DNA of 64,000 nucleotides, taken from contig NC_016531.1 of NCBI RefSeq assembly GCF_000236905.1, positions 186,001 to 250,000 of the forward strand, in the 5' to 3' direction. This document shows positions 40,790-51,358 of this stretch, one piece after another. The position numbers and the translations under genes are program-made. The notes below the pieces were generated by a model. That model was not told the origin of the DNA. It was given only the letters and a program-made list of their open reading frames with translations, and did no database searches. This stretch comes from Tetrapisispora phaffii CBS 4417. Lineage: Eukaryota; Ascomycota; Saccharomycetes; Saccharomycetales; Saccharomycetaceae. How positions within the stretch are numbered: position 1 is the first letter of the stretch; each line of letters starts with the position of its first letter.

Positions 40790-43297
40790 ATGGATTTGAA
40801 AAATAGTTATTCGCATACCTCTTTGAGGCCAATATATGCAGGCAGTGGTGCTGTAGCCTCTATATCCGAAGATGGTACTATATTAGCTACACCTTTATTA
40901 GATGAAATAAATATCATCAAGTTAAGCGCTGACGCAACTGTCGAAGGACTCGATCACACCAAACATAATGCATCACAAATACTTCATAAGATAGAAAATG
41001 ATGATGAACAAGAAATAACAGCTTTGGCATTGACTCCAGATGCACAATATCTGTGCTATGTTTCCCAGGCGCAATTATTGAAAATATTTAAACTTTCAAC
41101 AGGAAAAATTGTCAAGTCTATGAAAATTTCATCACCTTCATATGTATTAGAAACTGATCCAACCTCTACATTGCTCGCAATCGGCGGTACAGATGGTTCC
41201 GTTACTGTTATCGATATAGAAAATGGGTATATAACACATTCTTTAAAGGGCCATGGTGCTACTATCTCAAGTTTGAAATTCTATGGTGAACAACATACTA
41301 ATACTTGGCTGTTATCTTCAGGTGATACCAATGGTATGGTTAAAATTTGGGATTTGGTTAGCAGGAAAGCCATCCACACATTACAAGAACATAATTCTGC
41401 TGTCAGAGGAATTGACTTCAAACTTATCGAAAAGAAGAACAGCGAGGATTCGTTGCAGTTAATAACCGGTGCAAGAGATGATGTAATTAACCACTGGGAA
41501 TTCAAAGATGTAACAAATTTGAAAAGATGTAAATTATTAAAGACTATACCAGTGCACCAACAAATTGAAGCTTGTGGTTTCATTATAAACATTGATGGTA
41601 TTGATGACGATCTAATATACACTTCTGGTGGTGATGCTGTTCTTCAAATTGTCTCATTAAATAATAATTCAATAGTTAAAAAATCTAAAAAGCCGCTTGA
41701 AGAGTTATTCATCATCGGTGTTTTACCAGTCAGAAATTTTACTCAACTATATCTAGTATTTTCTGACCAAACATTGCAATTGGTTGATTTGAAAGACACT
41801 TTTTCTAATCCAAAAGAATATATCGAAGTTGTATCATCGCTAGCTGGTAACCACGGCACAATCGCAGATATGAAAGTTGTTGGTCCAAATTTTGATAAGT
41901 TAGCTTTGGCTACAAACTCTTCCACATTAAGAATAATACCTATCTCAGACGTCGATGATAGTAATTCAGTCTCCATCTCTACAGAATTGTACGAAGGTCA
42001 TACCGATTTATTAAACGCTGTTGACGCTACCGAAGATGGTTTATGGATTGCCACAGCTTCTAAAGACAACTCTGCTATTTTATGGAGATACAACCCACGC
42101 ACCACCTTATTTTGTAAATATGCACATTTCCAAGGCCATGTTTCTTCAGTGACCTCTGTTGGTTTACCTAATGTTATGAATAAAGGTTGGCCTGAATATT
42201 TAATCACCGCATCTAATGACTTGACAGTGAAGAAATGGAAAGTTCCTAAACCAACTGACAGGTTTGATATTGAAATATATTCTATCAGTTCGTCAGAATA
42301 CACCCGTAGAGCTCACGAAAAGGATATAAATATGCTTTCAATTTCCCCAAACGATTCTATCTTTGCTACCGCATCATATGATAAAACTTGTAAGATTTGG
42401 GATCTTGAAACAGGTGAACTAAAAGCCACATTGAATAATCACAAACGTGGTTTATGGGATGTCTCTTTTTGTCAATATGATAAATTTATTGCTACTGCAT
42501 CTGGTGATAAAACTGTTAAGATTTGGTCGCTGGACACCTTCACAGTTGTAAAGACTTTAGAAGGTCACTCAAATGCTGTCCAAAGGTGTTCTTTCTTTAA
42601 CAAACAAAAACAATTAGTATCAACTGGTGCAGATGGTCTAGTTAAGCTTTGGGACTGCTCGACTGGTGAATGCATAAATACTTTAGATGGTCATGATAAC
42701 AGGATATGGGCTTTGAATGTGATCAAAGATGGTGACATAGTAATTACTGCTGATGCAGATGGTGTCTTCCAATTTTGGAAGGATCGTACTGAAGAAGCCA
42801 GAGAAGAAGACATTGAAAAAGAAAAATTAAAGGTTGAACAAATGCAAACATTAGAGAACTATATATCCAGCGGAGACTGGACGAACGCCTTCTTGTTAGC
42901 GATTACATTAGATCACCCAGCAAGACTTTATAATGTTCTAAAACAATCAACAAGAGGGGTAGCTACAAATCTTTATGACGAAGATGGAAACAAAATCATT
43001 TTCAACAAAGAGTTGGATAATGTTATTTCTACATTAAACGATGAACAATTGTTAATGCTAATGCAAAGATGTAGAGATTGGAACACAAATGGACGTACGC
43101 ATTCCGTTGCACAAAAAACCATCAACTGTATCTTAACAAAATACAATATTAGTAAACTATCAGACATATCTGGAATGATGAAGGTGATAGATTCCATTTT
43201 ACCATACAGTCAAAGACACTTCAACAGAGTAGATAATTTGATAGAAGAAAGTTACATTCTAGATCATGCATTAGTTGAGATGGATAAGTTATTCTAA
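40790..43297 (+). CDS. UTP13: Utp13, WD40 subunit of the small-subunit processome
   Basis: An 835-residue protein close to S. cerevisiae Utp13 (YLR222C, 817 residues). It forms two WD40 propellers over about residues 15-665; clear blades are TWLLSSGDTNGMVKIWDLVS, FATASYDKTCKIWDLETG, FIATASGDKTVKIWSLD and LVSTGADGLVKLWDCSTG. A helical C-terminal Utp13 domain (about 680-835) follows. Utp13 belongs to the UTP-B subcomplex (Pwp2, Dip2, Utp6, Utp18, Utp21) bound to U3 snoRNP, needed for 18S rRNA processing in the nucleolus. RSA3 follows on the same strand, 253 bases on. Confidence 0.96.
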   Translation: MDLKNSYSHTSLRPIYAGSGAVASISEDGTILATPLLDEINIIKLSADATVEGLDHTKHNASQILHKIENDDEQEITALALTPDAQYLCYVSQAQLLKIFKLSTGKIVKSMKISSPSYVLETDPTSTLLAIGGTDGSVTVIDIENGYITHSLKGHGATISSLKFYGEQHTNTWLLSSGDTNGMVKIWDLVSRKAIHTLQEHNSAVRGIDFKLIEKKNSEDSLQLITGARDDVINHWEFKDVTNLKRCKLLKTIPVHQQIEACGFIINIDGIDDDLIYTSGGDAVLQIVSLNNNSIVKKSKKPLEELFIIGVLPVRNFTQLYLVFSDQTLQLVDLKDTFSNPKEYIEVVSSLAGNHGTIADMKVVGPNFDKLALATNSSTLRIIPISDVDDSNSVSISTELYEGHTDLLNAVDATEDGLWIATASKDNSAILWRYNPRTTLFCKYAHFQGHVSSVTSVGLPNVMNKGWPEYLITASNDLTVKKWKVPKPTDRFDIEIYSISSSEYTRRAHEKDINMLSISPNDSIFATASYDKTCKIWDLETGELKATLNNHKRGLWDVSFCQYDKFIATASGDKTVKIWSLDTFTVVKTLEGHSNAVQRCSFFNKQKQLVSTGADGLVKLWDCSTGECINTLDGHDNRIWALNVIKDGDIVITADADGVFQFWKDRTEEAREEDIEKEKLKVEQMQTLENYISSGDWTNAFLLAITLDHPARLYNVLKQSTRGVATNLYDEDGNKIIFNKELDNVISTLNDEQLLMLMQRCRDWNTNGRTHSVAQKTINCILTKYNISKLSDISGMMKVIDSILPYSQRHFNRVDNLIEESYILDHALVEMDKLF

Positions 43298-43442
43298 ATA
43301 TCTTTAAGTAATAAACAGTATTTAAGCTTAAATAATAATAGGTTTTAAATAGCAACTCAGTTGTTTTGCGACAATTACCCGACATCCATAATTTTAAGCT
43401 GTGAAATATTTTCAAGTGACATCTAACGATCAGAAATAAGAT

Positions 43443-43454
43443 GCGATGAGATGA
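43443..43454 (+). promoter_or_regulatory. PAC element upstream of RSA3
   Basis: GCGATGAGATGA is an extended PAC match 97 bases before the ATG at 43551. It would be only 16 bases before the upstream in-frame ATG at 43470, which argues that 43551 is the true start. Confidence 0.7.
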
Positions 43455-43550
43455 TTAAAAAGGTTTTAAATGCCAGTTCACTGTTGTTATTATGCTACTT
43501 ATCAAATTTACTGGGAAGAACTTAAGGTCTTGAGAATCACAGCGACAATA

Positions 43551-44063
43551 ATGCTACCGAAAAATGTTGGCCCAAAAAAGGACAAATCTAGCAGAAGAAA
43601 GAAAAGAAGAACAGCTGAATCTTCTGATTCATCATCCAGTTCGTCTTCTGAATCTGATATTGAGGTAAATGATGATGAGCCAGTCGTTGATCAAACCAAT
43701 AAGAATGATGGTGCAATTTCGTTTGATGTTCCAGCGGCAAATAAGTCTAATTTGGAAATATTAGAGGATAAGACCATTGAAAAATTGAACGAGATACCCT
43801 TCACAATGTCAGACTTGAGCAAGAGAATACCAACTGATAAGAAATCTAACGAGAAACATGTGTATGATTACAAGCAAATTGAAAAGATATTGGAATCTGA
43901 TTCAGCCAAACTAGATGCTATTTACGACAGTTTCGCCGGGCAACATTGCTCTGATAAAGACAGCTTGAAACCCCGTCGTTCGCTTCTTGAAGTGGTAGAT
44001 TTATTAGAACAAAACCATAAATATTATGATTACGACGGCTTCAATGAAGAAGTCTCTAAATAA
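43551..44063 (+). CDS. RSA3: Rsa3, 60S ribosomal subunit assembly protein
   Basis: A 170-residue protein from the ATG at 43551; an in-frame ATG at 43470 would add 27 residues but sits on top of the PAC box. The N-terminus has the basic motif SRRKKRRTAES followed by a run of serines and acidic residues (about residues 15-45), as in S. cerevisiae Rsa3 (YLR221C, about 220 residues). The rest is charged and helical. Rsa3 is a nucleolar factor in early pre-60S particles. The call rests on the N-terminal motif, the PAC box and position after UTP13, since the C-terminal half is less recognisable to me. Confidence 0.75.
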   Translation: MLPKNVGPKKDKSSRRKKRRTAESSDSSSSSSSESDIEVNDDEPVVDQTNKNDGAISFDVPAANKSNLEILEDKTIEKLNEIPFTMSDLSKRIPTDKKSNEKHVYDYKQIEKILESDSAKLDAIYDSFAGQHCSDKDSLKPRRSLLEVVDLLEQNHKYYDYDGFNEEVSK

Positions 44064-44362
44064 ACCATATAATTGCATAATTTTATAACATTTCAAGATT
44101 CATTATTATTCAACAAAAATACATACTTTAATTAAAACAATATGAAATTTTATTATTAAAAAGATCATTATCCCATTTATGTATTTATATTCTGAAAATA
44201 TATACCTAATTACATTATTATACAATAGTATTTGAAATAATAAATACATTTTTTAAACCGATTGAATTATTTGTGTTTAAATCTTATTACAACTTGCTAA
44301 TATAAAATTAAAATTAAAAATTAACAAGTACACTTGTCTTATTAACTTTAATTCCAATTTAT

Positions 44363-44755
44363 TTAAGCTTGAGTAGAAGAAGAGTACTTGGTAACAGCTC
44401 TGGTACCTTCAGAAACAGCATGCTTGGCCAATTCACCTGGTAAGATTAATCTGACAGCAGTTTGGATTTCTCTAGCAGAAATGGTAGACTTCTTGTTGTA
44501 GGCAGCTAATTTAGAAGCTTCAGTGGCAATTCTTTCGAAAATATCGTTAACGAAAGAGTTTAAGATAGACATGGATTTTTGAGAAATACCGGTGTCTGGG
44601 TGAGTTTGCTTCAAAACTTTGTAGATGTAGGAAGAGTAAGTTTCCTTTCTAGCCTTAGTTCTCTTCTTACCGTCGACGGAAGTGGAGGTTTTCTTGGCAG
44701 CTGGTTTCTTTTCAGCTGGGGCTTTGGAAGCTGGGGCCTTGGAAGCGGAGGACAT
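44363..44755 (-). CDS. HTB1: Histone H2B
   Basis: A 130-residue H2B. The Ala/Lys-rich tail (1-35) is followed by the histone fold from about residue 40 ([20 protein letters not shown]) and the C-terminal helix. Lys123 in AVTKYSS is the site ubiquitinated by Rad6-Bre1. The gene is divergent from H2A, as at S. cerevisiae HTA1-HTB1, so the two are co-expressed in S phase. A TATA-like element (CTTATATATA on the + strand, 44912-44921) lies about 157 bases upstream. Confidence 0.98.
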   Translation of the reverse strand: MSSASKAPASKAPAEKKPAAKKTSTSVDGKKRTKARKETYSSYIYKVLKQTHPDTGISQKSMSILNSFVNDIFERIATEASKLAAYNKKSTISAREIQTAVRLILPGELAKHAVSEGTRAVTKYSSSTQA

Positions 44756-45815
44756 TGTATATTAATTTTGATGGTTTGGTTATTGGTGTTCTGTGAAATA
44801 CAAGTAACAAGAAATAACAACTAAAAAAATTTTAATATAATATGATTAAAATCAATACAAATGAACAAAAGATTCGAAAGAAATAATAACATAGTCAGAA
44901 AATAGAGAACCCTTATATATATTATGAAATCCATAAAAAAACATGATATACAACCGTTGATGGATGCATTGTTGTTTACTCCAGTGCTCAAAATAAACAA
45001 CATTGATGCATATATAACCCAACCCATTCCACAAATTACAATACTTAAACAAGCACGATAGAGAATCTATGAGTACGCCTATTCCAGCAACAATGACCTC
45101 TGTCACCAAAAACCATTTCTGGTCTCTAACTACTGCAGAATCGAGTCGTTAGTTAGTGCTGCGAATTTCGCACCATCATTACTCAACTTCTACAAAGGCT
45201 TCCCCATACAAAAACGTTTCTTAACGCGTGTGTTTGGATGATGAAGATGGTTGGACATCGCCAGAAGGTGCGAAACCACCAGCACGCCTTAAGCTGACAC
45301 GCTGTTTCGCGTTTTAAAGTAGCTTTACGTGTAGTTATCATGTTCTACCAACCATGTGAAGCTTCTCTTGTCAGCACCAATTGGACTTTGGTGGTTCTCA
45401 GTTTTTCGCATTTGTTATTGAAATAAGTCTTCCTCTTGTCTGCTAAACTGTGAAATAAACGACCCATTCTGGTCCATCTCCTAAGTTCAAACTCAAACGT
45501 TCAACAGCATTATATCAACATTCGTTGTTTTGTTTTTGTGAATAAATTAACAAATCGGTTTCAAGTTCAAGCATATATAAGAAGATTAGTTTTCCCAGTT
45601 GATTAAGGTATCTGTTAGCTTTCAATTGTAGTTTTACAACTGTTAATTAGTTATTGTTCGTAGTTGTTCCTACAGTATATTTAAACATGTTATTTTTCTT
45701 TTTCTGCTTCGTTTTAATTGCTATATATTTTTATTTTATGGCTAGATATATAAGAGCATCGAATAGTGTATCAATTAAACACAACTAATCTCAATCAAAT
45801 AATATATAAATAAAA
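44756..45815. promoter_or_regulatory. Divergent histone H2B-H2A promoter
   Basis: This 1060-base region drives both histone genes. It holds an exact histone UAS (45394-45409), TATA boxes on both sides (44912-44921 for H2B; TATATAAG 45747-45754 for H2A), and several TTCGC/GCGAA half-sites between 45160 and 45320 that may be degenerate UAS copies. No other gene is supported. Confidence 0.75.
45394..45409 (-). promoter_or_regulatory. Histone UAS (Spt10-type element)
   Basis: The + strand reads GTTCTCAGTTTTTCGC, which is GCGAAAAACTGAGAAC on the minus strand. It fits the S. cerevisiae histone UAS consensus GCGAAAAANTNNGAAC at every defined position. Spt10 and the SBF factor act through these elements for S-phase expression. 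Confidence 0.85.
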
Positions 45816-46214
45816 ATGTCTGGTGGTAAAGGTGGTAAAGCTGGTTCTGCTGCTAAAGCTTCTCAATCAAGATCTTCCAAGGCTGGTTTAACTTTCCCAG
45901 TCGGTAGAGTCCACAGATTACTAAGAAGAGGTAACTACGCTCAAAGAATCGGTTCTGGTGCTCCAGTTTACTTAACTGCCGTCTTAGAATATTTAGCTGC
46001 CGAAATCTTAGAATTAGCTGGTAACGCTGCTAGAGACAACAAGAAGTCCAGAATCATTCCAAGACATTTACAATTAGCCATCAGAAACGATGACGAATTG
46101 AACAAATTATTAGGTAACGTTACCATCGCTCAAGGTGGTGTCTTACCAAACATTCACCAAAACTTATTGCCAAAGAAGTCTGCTAAGGCTGTTAAGGCTT
46201 CTCAAGAATTATAA
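45816..46214 (+). CDS. HTA1: Histone H2A
   Basis: A 132-residue H2A with the histone fold from about residue 20 ([22 protein letters not shown]), the acidic patch in [17 protein letters not shown], and the C-terminal SQEL motif. Ser129 in SQEL is the target of Mec1/Tel1 after DNA breaks (gamma-H2A). Codon use is strongly biased to preferred yeast codons, as expected for a highly expressed gene. A TATATAAG box lies 62 bases upstream of the ATG. Confidence 0.98.
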   Translation: MSGGKGGKAGSAAKASQSRSSKAGLTFPVGRVHRLLRRGNYAQRIGSGAPVYLTAVLEYLAAEILELAGNAARDNKKSRIIPRHLQLAIRNDDELNKLLGNVTIAQGGVLPNIHQNLLPKKSAKAVKASQEL

Positions 46215-47450
<1,236 letters not shown>

Positions 47451-47659
47451 ACACCAACTAATTAATTGAACCTGTGCACTCGTATATTTAGCGTATATCT
47501 AGTTATCTATCTATATGTATGTATGTATTTACAATTTGGTGTTTTTAATGACATAGCTAAAGTTTTCAATGTAATCTATCAGTACGCTATGGCGTGTGTG
47601 TTTGTGTATCTTGTGTATCTACCGAATACAAGTAAAAACTTGTAAAGAAGAGAACTATA

Positions 47660-48229
47660 TCACCAGAACTTGTACCATTTCTTAGCATGCTCTGCCGTGG
47701 TCTCCGCCCATTGTTTCTTTAGTTCTTCAGCGTGTTGCACCTCGTGCAGCATTGGTTTTTGTTTCTGTTGTACCAGCTGCTTTGCCCTCTCTGAATTTTG
47801 GAAACTCCTTCTCCTTGTGTTACGGCACTGCTCCCAACCAACAATGGACCCCAGGACAAAACTCCCCAAGGCCCAATTTGTAGCTTTCGTTATATTTTTA
47901 TGGTACAAGAACATAGCAGAACCTATGACGAACAGACTTGAGAACCCCAGCATTCCAGCATCTCTGAAACATGGAATCATGACCAGGTTCGAGAACGAGA
48001 AGTCCTTCTTCGAAATGGAGTCAACTGCAAGTTTAAAGTTTGAGTGCTCCTTCTGCCTCGAGAGTTCATTCAACGACGGAGCCTCTGTATTGAACCTTGG
48101 TTTCGTGTCCTCGAGCAAAATCTTCTGGCCTCTTGAATAACTAGAAATTTCAGCTACTTCTTCCTCACGGTTGCTTCCTTTGGCAATATCGCTACTTTCC
48201 GGCTTGCTTGACCATAACCAATTACCCAT
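47660..48229 (-). CDS. COX20: Cox20, chaperone for cytochrome c oxidase subunit 2
   Basis: A 189-residue protein from the ATG at 48229. The core PCFRDAGMLGFSSLFVIGS with a first membrane span (about 92-110), a second span (about 118-132, NWALGSFVLGSIVGW), and the basic C-terminal helix with EELKKQWAE match S. cerevisiae Cox20 (YDR231C, 205 residues). Cox20 binds newly made Cox2 in the inner membrane and presents it for processing and copper insertion. A further in-frame ATG at 48319 would add 30 residues rich in Arg and Ser. I prefer 48229 because Trp-rich MGNWLWSS resembles my recollection of the S. cerevisiae N-terminus. HEM1 is divergent. Confidence 0.88.
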   Translation of the reverse strand: MGNWLWSSKPESSDIAKGSNREEEVAEISSYSRGQKILLEDTKPRFNTEAPSLNELSRQKEHSNFKLAVDSISKKDFSFSNLVMIPCFRDAGMLGFSSLFVIGSAMFLYHKNITKATNWALGSFVLGSIVGWEQCRNTRRRSFQNSERAKQLVQQKQKPMLHEVQHAEELKKQWAETTAEHAKKWYKFW

Positions 48230-49032
48230 GACTGCCCTATATACTGCTCTTGATGCAACACTGCGACTTACAGCTAAGAGTGCATACCATCTACTCACAA
48301 ACAAGCAATGTGGCAGCATACATACTGAACAAGACACTATTTTATAACTACCCTAGAGTTCCCTCGTTGACAAGTAAACCCAAACGAGAAACCCTGCCTG
48401 TCACATGACCAGACCAGGCAACCAGGGACAACCTTTCCAACCAATGAGAACCCACCACCACCACAACCAACCACCAGCGTGGATCGTAACAACCAAAAAC
48501 AAGCACTGACCAAACATCTCAGCCCTGCCATGAAACAGCGCACATTTCGAAATATTCAACTTCACAGAATGAAGTCGAAAACGTAAGCAACCGAACGAGA
48601 CTAGAAGCAAAACCGGTAAACTGACAATACTAGCACTCCGATCAAGCCACTGCCCTGAACCCTCTTACCGATACTTCATTCAAGACCTCTCTCATCTCTT
48701 TCCTTTCATTAACCGCAACATTATTAACATCGAAATTACCTCTTATCTCATCGACAATGTGCTCAATCAAAAGTTTTTCACATTTCTTTTTTTGGCTGCG
48801 TTTCGAAAGTGAAAAGTTTCTTTACTGCGAGAAACAGTACAATACTTGAACCTATGTACTCATCAACCACAACATTGTAATTTACTCTTACTCCGGTTAC
48901 TTGTGTTATTGGATAGCCAGAGGTTTAGCTAACACGTCTTTTGATGTATATAAGAGCGTGGCTTGTGTATTGTTTCTATGTTTTCTGGTCTGTGCGTAGA
49001 ACAGCAAAAAGGTTGCATCGAAAACAACAGAG
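48230..49032. promoter_or_regulatory. Divergent promoter region COX20 / HEM1
   Basis: These 803 bases separate two mitochondrial genes. ACCAATGA (48440-48447) is a CCAAT-type Hap2/3/4/5 site, surrounded by a C/A-rich, T-poor stretch (about 48440-48500). TATATAAG lies at about 48948-48955, 80 bases before the HEM1 ATG. No other gene is supported. Confidence 0.6.
48440..48447 (-). promoter_or_regulatory. Hap2/3/4/5 (CCAAT) site
   Basis: TCATTGGT on the minus strand fits the yeast Hap consensus TNATTGGT exactly. It is about 210 bases from COX20 and 590 from HEM1, both respiratory or heme genes of the kind controlled by this activator. S. cerevisiae HEM1 is also Hap-regulated. Confidence 0.5.
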
Positions 49033-50748
49033 ATGGAATCTTTGATTAGACAGTCTACTAAAGTGTGTCCGTTTGTGAACAAGATCTCGCAATCGGCATC
49101 TGCTGCCAGCGCCTTGCGTGGCTCAGCTAATATCAGTGCTCTAGCCAAGAGGTGTCCTGTGATGGGCACTGCTGTGGGCTCCGCCAGACATTTCGCCACT
49201 GCTGGTGGGAATGCTGCCACTGCCGCAAAAGTCTCTTCTGAGCAAGCACATGATGCTGGTCTACAAAGTGGTTTAGTCGGTGAGCATGCCACTCAAGAGT
49301 CAACATTCGATTATGACGGGGTCTTTGAAAACGATATCGCGAAGAAGAGACTGGACAAGTCGTACAGATACTTCAATAATATTAACAGACTTGCCAATCA
49401 ATTCCCCTTGGCTCATAGAGACGTCGAGGATGACAAGGTCACCGTTTGGTGTTCAAATGACTACTTGGCATTATCCAAGAACCAAGAGGTCATCGACGTG
49501 ATGAAGAAGACACTAGATAAATACGGGGCAGGTGCCGGTGGCACAAGAAACATCGCTGGTCATAATCGACACTCGATGAAGCTGGAAGCAGAGTTGGCTG
49601 CACTGCATAAGAAGGAAGGTGCATTGGTCTTCTCGTCTTGCTATGTGGCTAACGATGCAGTCATCTCCTTGCTCGGACAAAAACTAAAGAATCTGGTAAT
49701 CTTCTCCGATGAGTTGAACCATGCCTCCATGATCGTGGGTATCAAGCACGCAAACACAACAAAGCACATCTTCAGACACAACGATCTAGCTCATTTGGAG
49801 GAACTCTTGAAGATGTACCCTAAGTCCACTCCAAAATTAATTGCCTTCGAATCGGTCTACTCCATGGCCGGTTCTGTGTCAGATATCGACAAAATCTGTG
49901 ACTTGGCAGAAAAATACGGTGCCTTGACGTTCTTGGACGAAGTACATGCCGTTGGTCTATACGGTCCACATGGTGCTGGTGTTGCTGAGCATTGCGACTT
50001 TGAACTTCACAGAAGGTCAGGTATCGCCACTCCTATTGATCCACAAACAAAGAAGGAAATCAGAACAACAATGGGCCGTGTCGACATGATCACCGGTACC
50101 TTAGGTAAGTCATTCGGTACAGTGGGCGGGTACGTTGCTGCCTCCAAGAACTTGATTGATTGGTTCAGATCATTCGCCCCAGGATTCATTTTCACTACTT
50201 GTTTACCACCTGCAGTCATGGCGGGTGCCTCCGAAGCCATTAGATACCAACGTACTCATTTGAACTTAAGACAAGACCAACAAAAACATACTAACTATGT
50301 CAAGGATGGTTTAAAAGAGTTAGGCATTCCAGTGATTCCAAACCCATCTCACATCGTCCCAGTATTAATTGGTAATGCTGATTTGGCCAAGAAAGCCTCC
50401 GACATGTTGATGGAAAAACACAAAATCTACGTTCAAGCTATCAACTTCCCAACCGTCGCCCGTGGTACTGAGAGATTGAGAATTACTCCAACTCCTGGTC
50501 ACACCAACGATTTAAGTGACATATTGTTAAATGCAATGGAAGACGTTTTCAACGAATTACAATTGCCAAGAATCGCCGACTGGGAAAGACAAGGCGGTTT
50601 CCTAGGTGTTGGTGACAAGAATTTTGTTGCCGAACCAAACTTATGGACCAAGGAACAACTAATGCTTTCAGACACCGAGTTGAACCCAAACATTAGAGAC
50701 CCAGTAATTGAAAACTTGGATGTCTCCAGTGGTATCATGAAATTCTAG
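49033..50748 (+). CDS. HEM1: 5-aminolevulinate synthase, mitochondrial
   Basis: A 571-residue PLP enzyme. The N-terminal 60 residues are a basic Ala/Ser-rich mitochondrial presequence that carries two Cys-Pro pairs (12-13 in KVCPFV, 41-42 in KRCPVM), the form of heme regulatory motifs. The catalytic core starts near 90 ([20 protein letters not shown]), with [28 protein letters not shown] and the cofactor lysine Lys359 in TGTLGKSFG. It condenses glycine and succinyl-CoA, the first step of heme synthesis. The protein is close in length to S. cerevisiae Hem1 (YDR232W, 548), whose presequence as I recall it differs. Confidence 0.97.
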   Translation: MESLIRQSTKVCPFVNKISQSASAASALRGSANISALAKRCPVMGTAVGSARHFATAGGNAATAAKVSSEQAHDAGLQSGLVGEHATQESTFDYDGVFENDIAKKRLDKSYRYFNNINRLANQFPLAHRDVEDDKVTVWCSNDYLALSKNQEVIDVMKKTLDKYGAGAGGTRNIAGHNRHSMKLEAELAALHKKEGALVFSSCYVANDAVISLLGQKLKNLVIFSDELNHASMIVGIKHANTTKHIFRHNDLAHLEELLKMYPKSTPKLIAFESVYSMAGSVSDIDKICDLAEKYGALTFLDEVHAVGLYGPHGAGVAEHCDFELHRRSGIATPIDPQTKKEIRTTMGRVDMITGTLGKSFGTVGGYVAASKNLIDWFRSFAPGFIFTTCLPPAVMAGASEAIRYQRTHLNLRQDQQKHTNYVKDGLKELGIPVIPNPSHIVPVLIGNADLAKKASDMLMEKHKIYVQAINFPTVARGTERLRITPTPGHTNDLSDILLNAMEDVFNELQLPRIADWERQGGFLGVGDKNFVAEPNLWTKEQLMLSDTELNPNIRDPVIENLDVSSGIMKF

Positions 50749-51358
50749 AGAATGTCCTCCGCAAACTTTTGCAAACCTCTTTCTCTATCTAGCTTTACCC
50801 CCAACAAACATAAGAATATACACATTCTTTAAGCAATATATCTTAATTAATTTAACCATATTTATTTATTACTTGTTAACTAAAATATATCAATCATTTC
50901 ATCCCATCTCATATGTCGGTTACCACAGTTAACGATATTCCGATGGAACTTTTCAATTTTGAAAACTTCCTTCGCATTTAAAAATCTCGATGTAATAACT
51001 CTCCGATGAGTAACATAAACTAACTGTAACAAATCAGTCATCATTTAAGTTTAACAGTTGAATCTGACTCCATGGTCTCCATGAAGCAATATCTTGAAAG
51101 GTTTAGGCTGTTTAACACATCTGATGTTTTGTTGCTCTTTTTTGTTCCATGACCTTAGGATTCCAATGCAAGCTAATTACGAACACCATCCATTGGTAGG
51201 AACGATGTTGGACTGTTCAAAGTATATAAATAACAGTATATCTGCATGAAACTTTGATTATGTATCTTGTAATATTAGGCAATGGTAGCTTGAGTTAATT
51301 TCTATATACGCACAACAGAAGATTGGAAGGTCAGAACGTAATTGTGTGCGATTTAAAG
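50749..51358. promoter_or_regulatory. HEM1 3' region and LYS4 promoter
   Basis: These 610 bases include TCCGATGGA (50939-50947), an exact match to the Lys14 element TCCRNYGGA, and two near matches: TCCGATGAG near 51002 and TCCATTGGT near 51189. A TGACTCC near 51065 is one base off a Gcn4 site. TATATAAATA is at about 51223-51232. Confidence 0.6.
50939..50947 (+). promoter_or_regulatory. Lys14-type UAS for LYS4
   Basis: TCCGATGGA fits the palindromic Lys14 consensus TCCRNYGGA. It lies about 415 bases upstream of the LYS4 ATG. Lys14 with the inducer alpha-aminoadipate semialdehyde activates lysine genes in S. cerevisiae. Confidence 0.5.

Noticed and set aside
45239..45296. ATGATGA followed by CTGA about 50 bases on, like C and D boxes of a snoRNA
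   Set aside because: It lies within the histone promoter, there is no terminal stem or guide I can recognise, and such short motifs are common.
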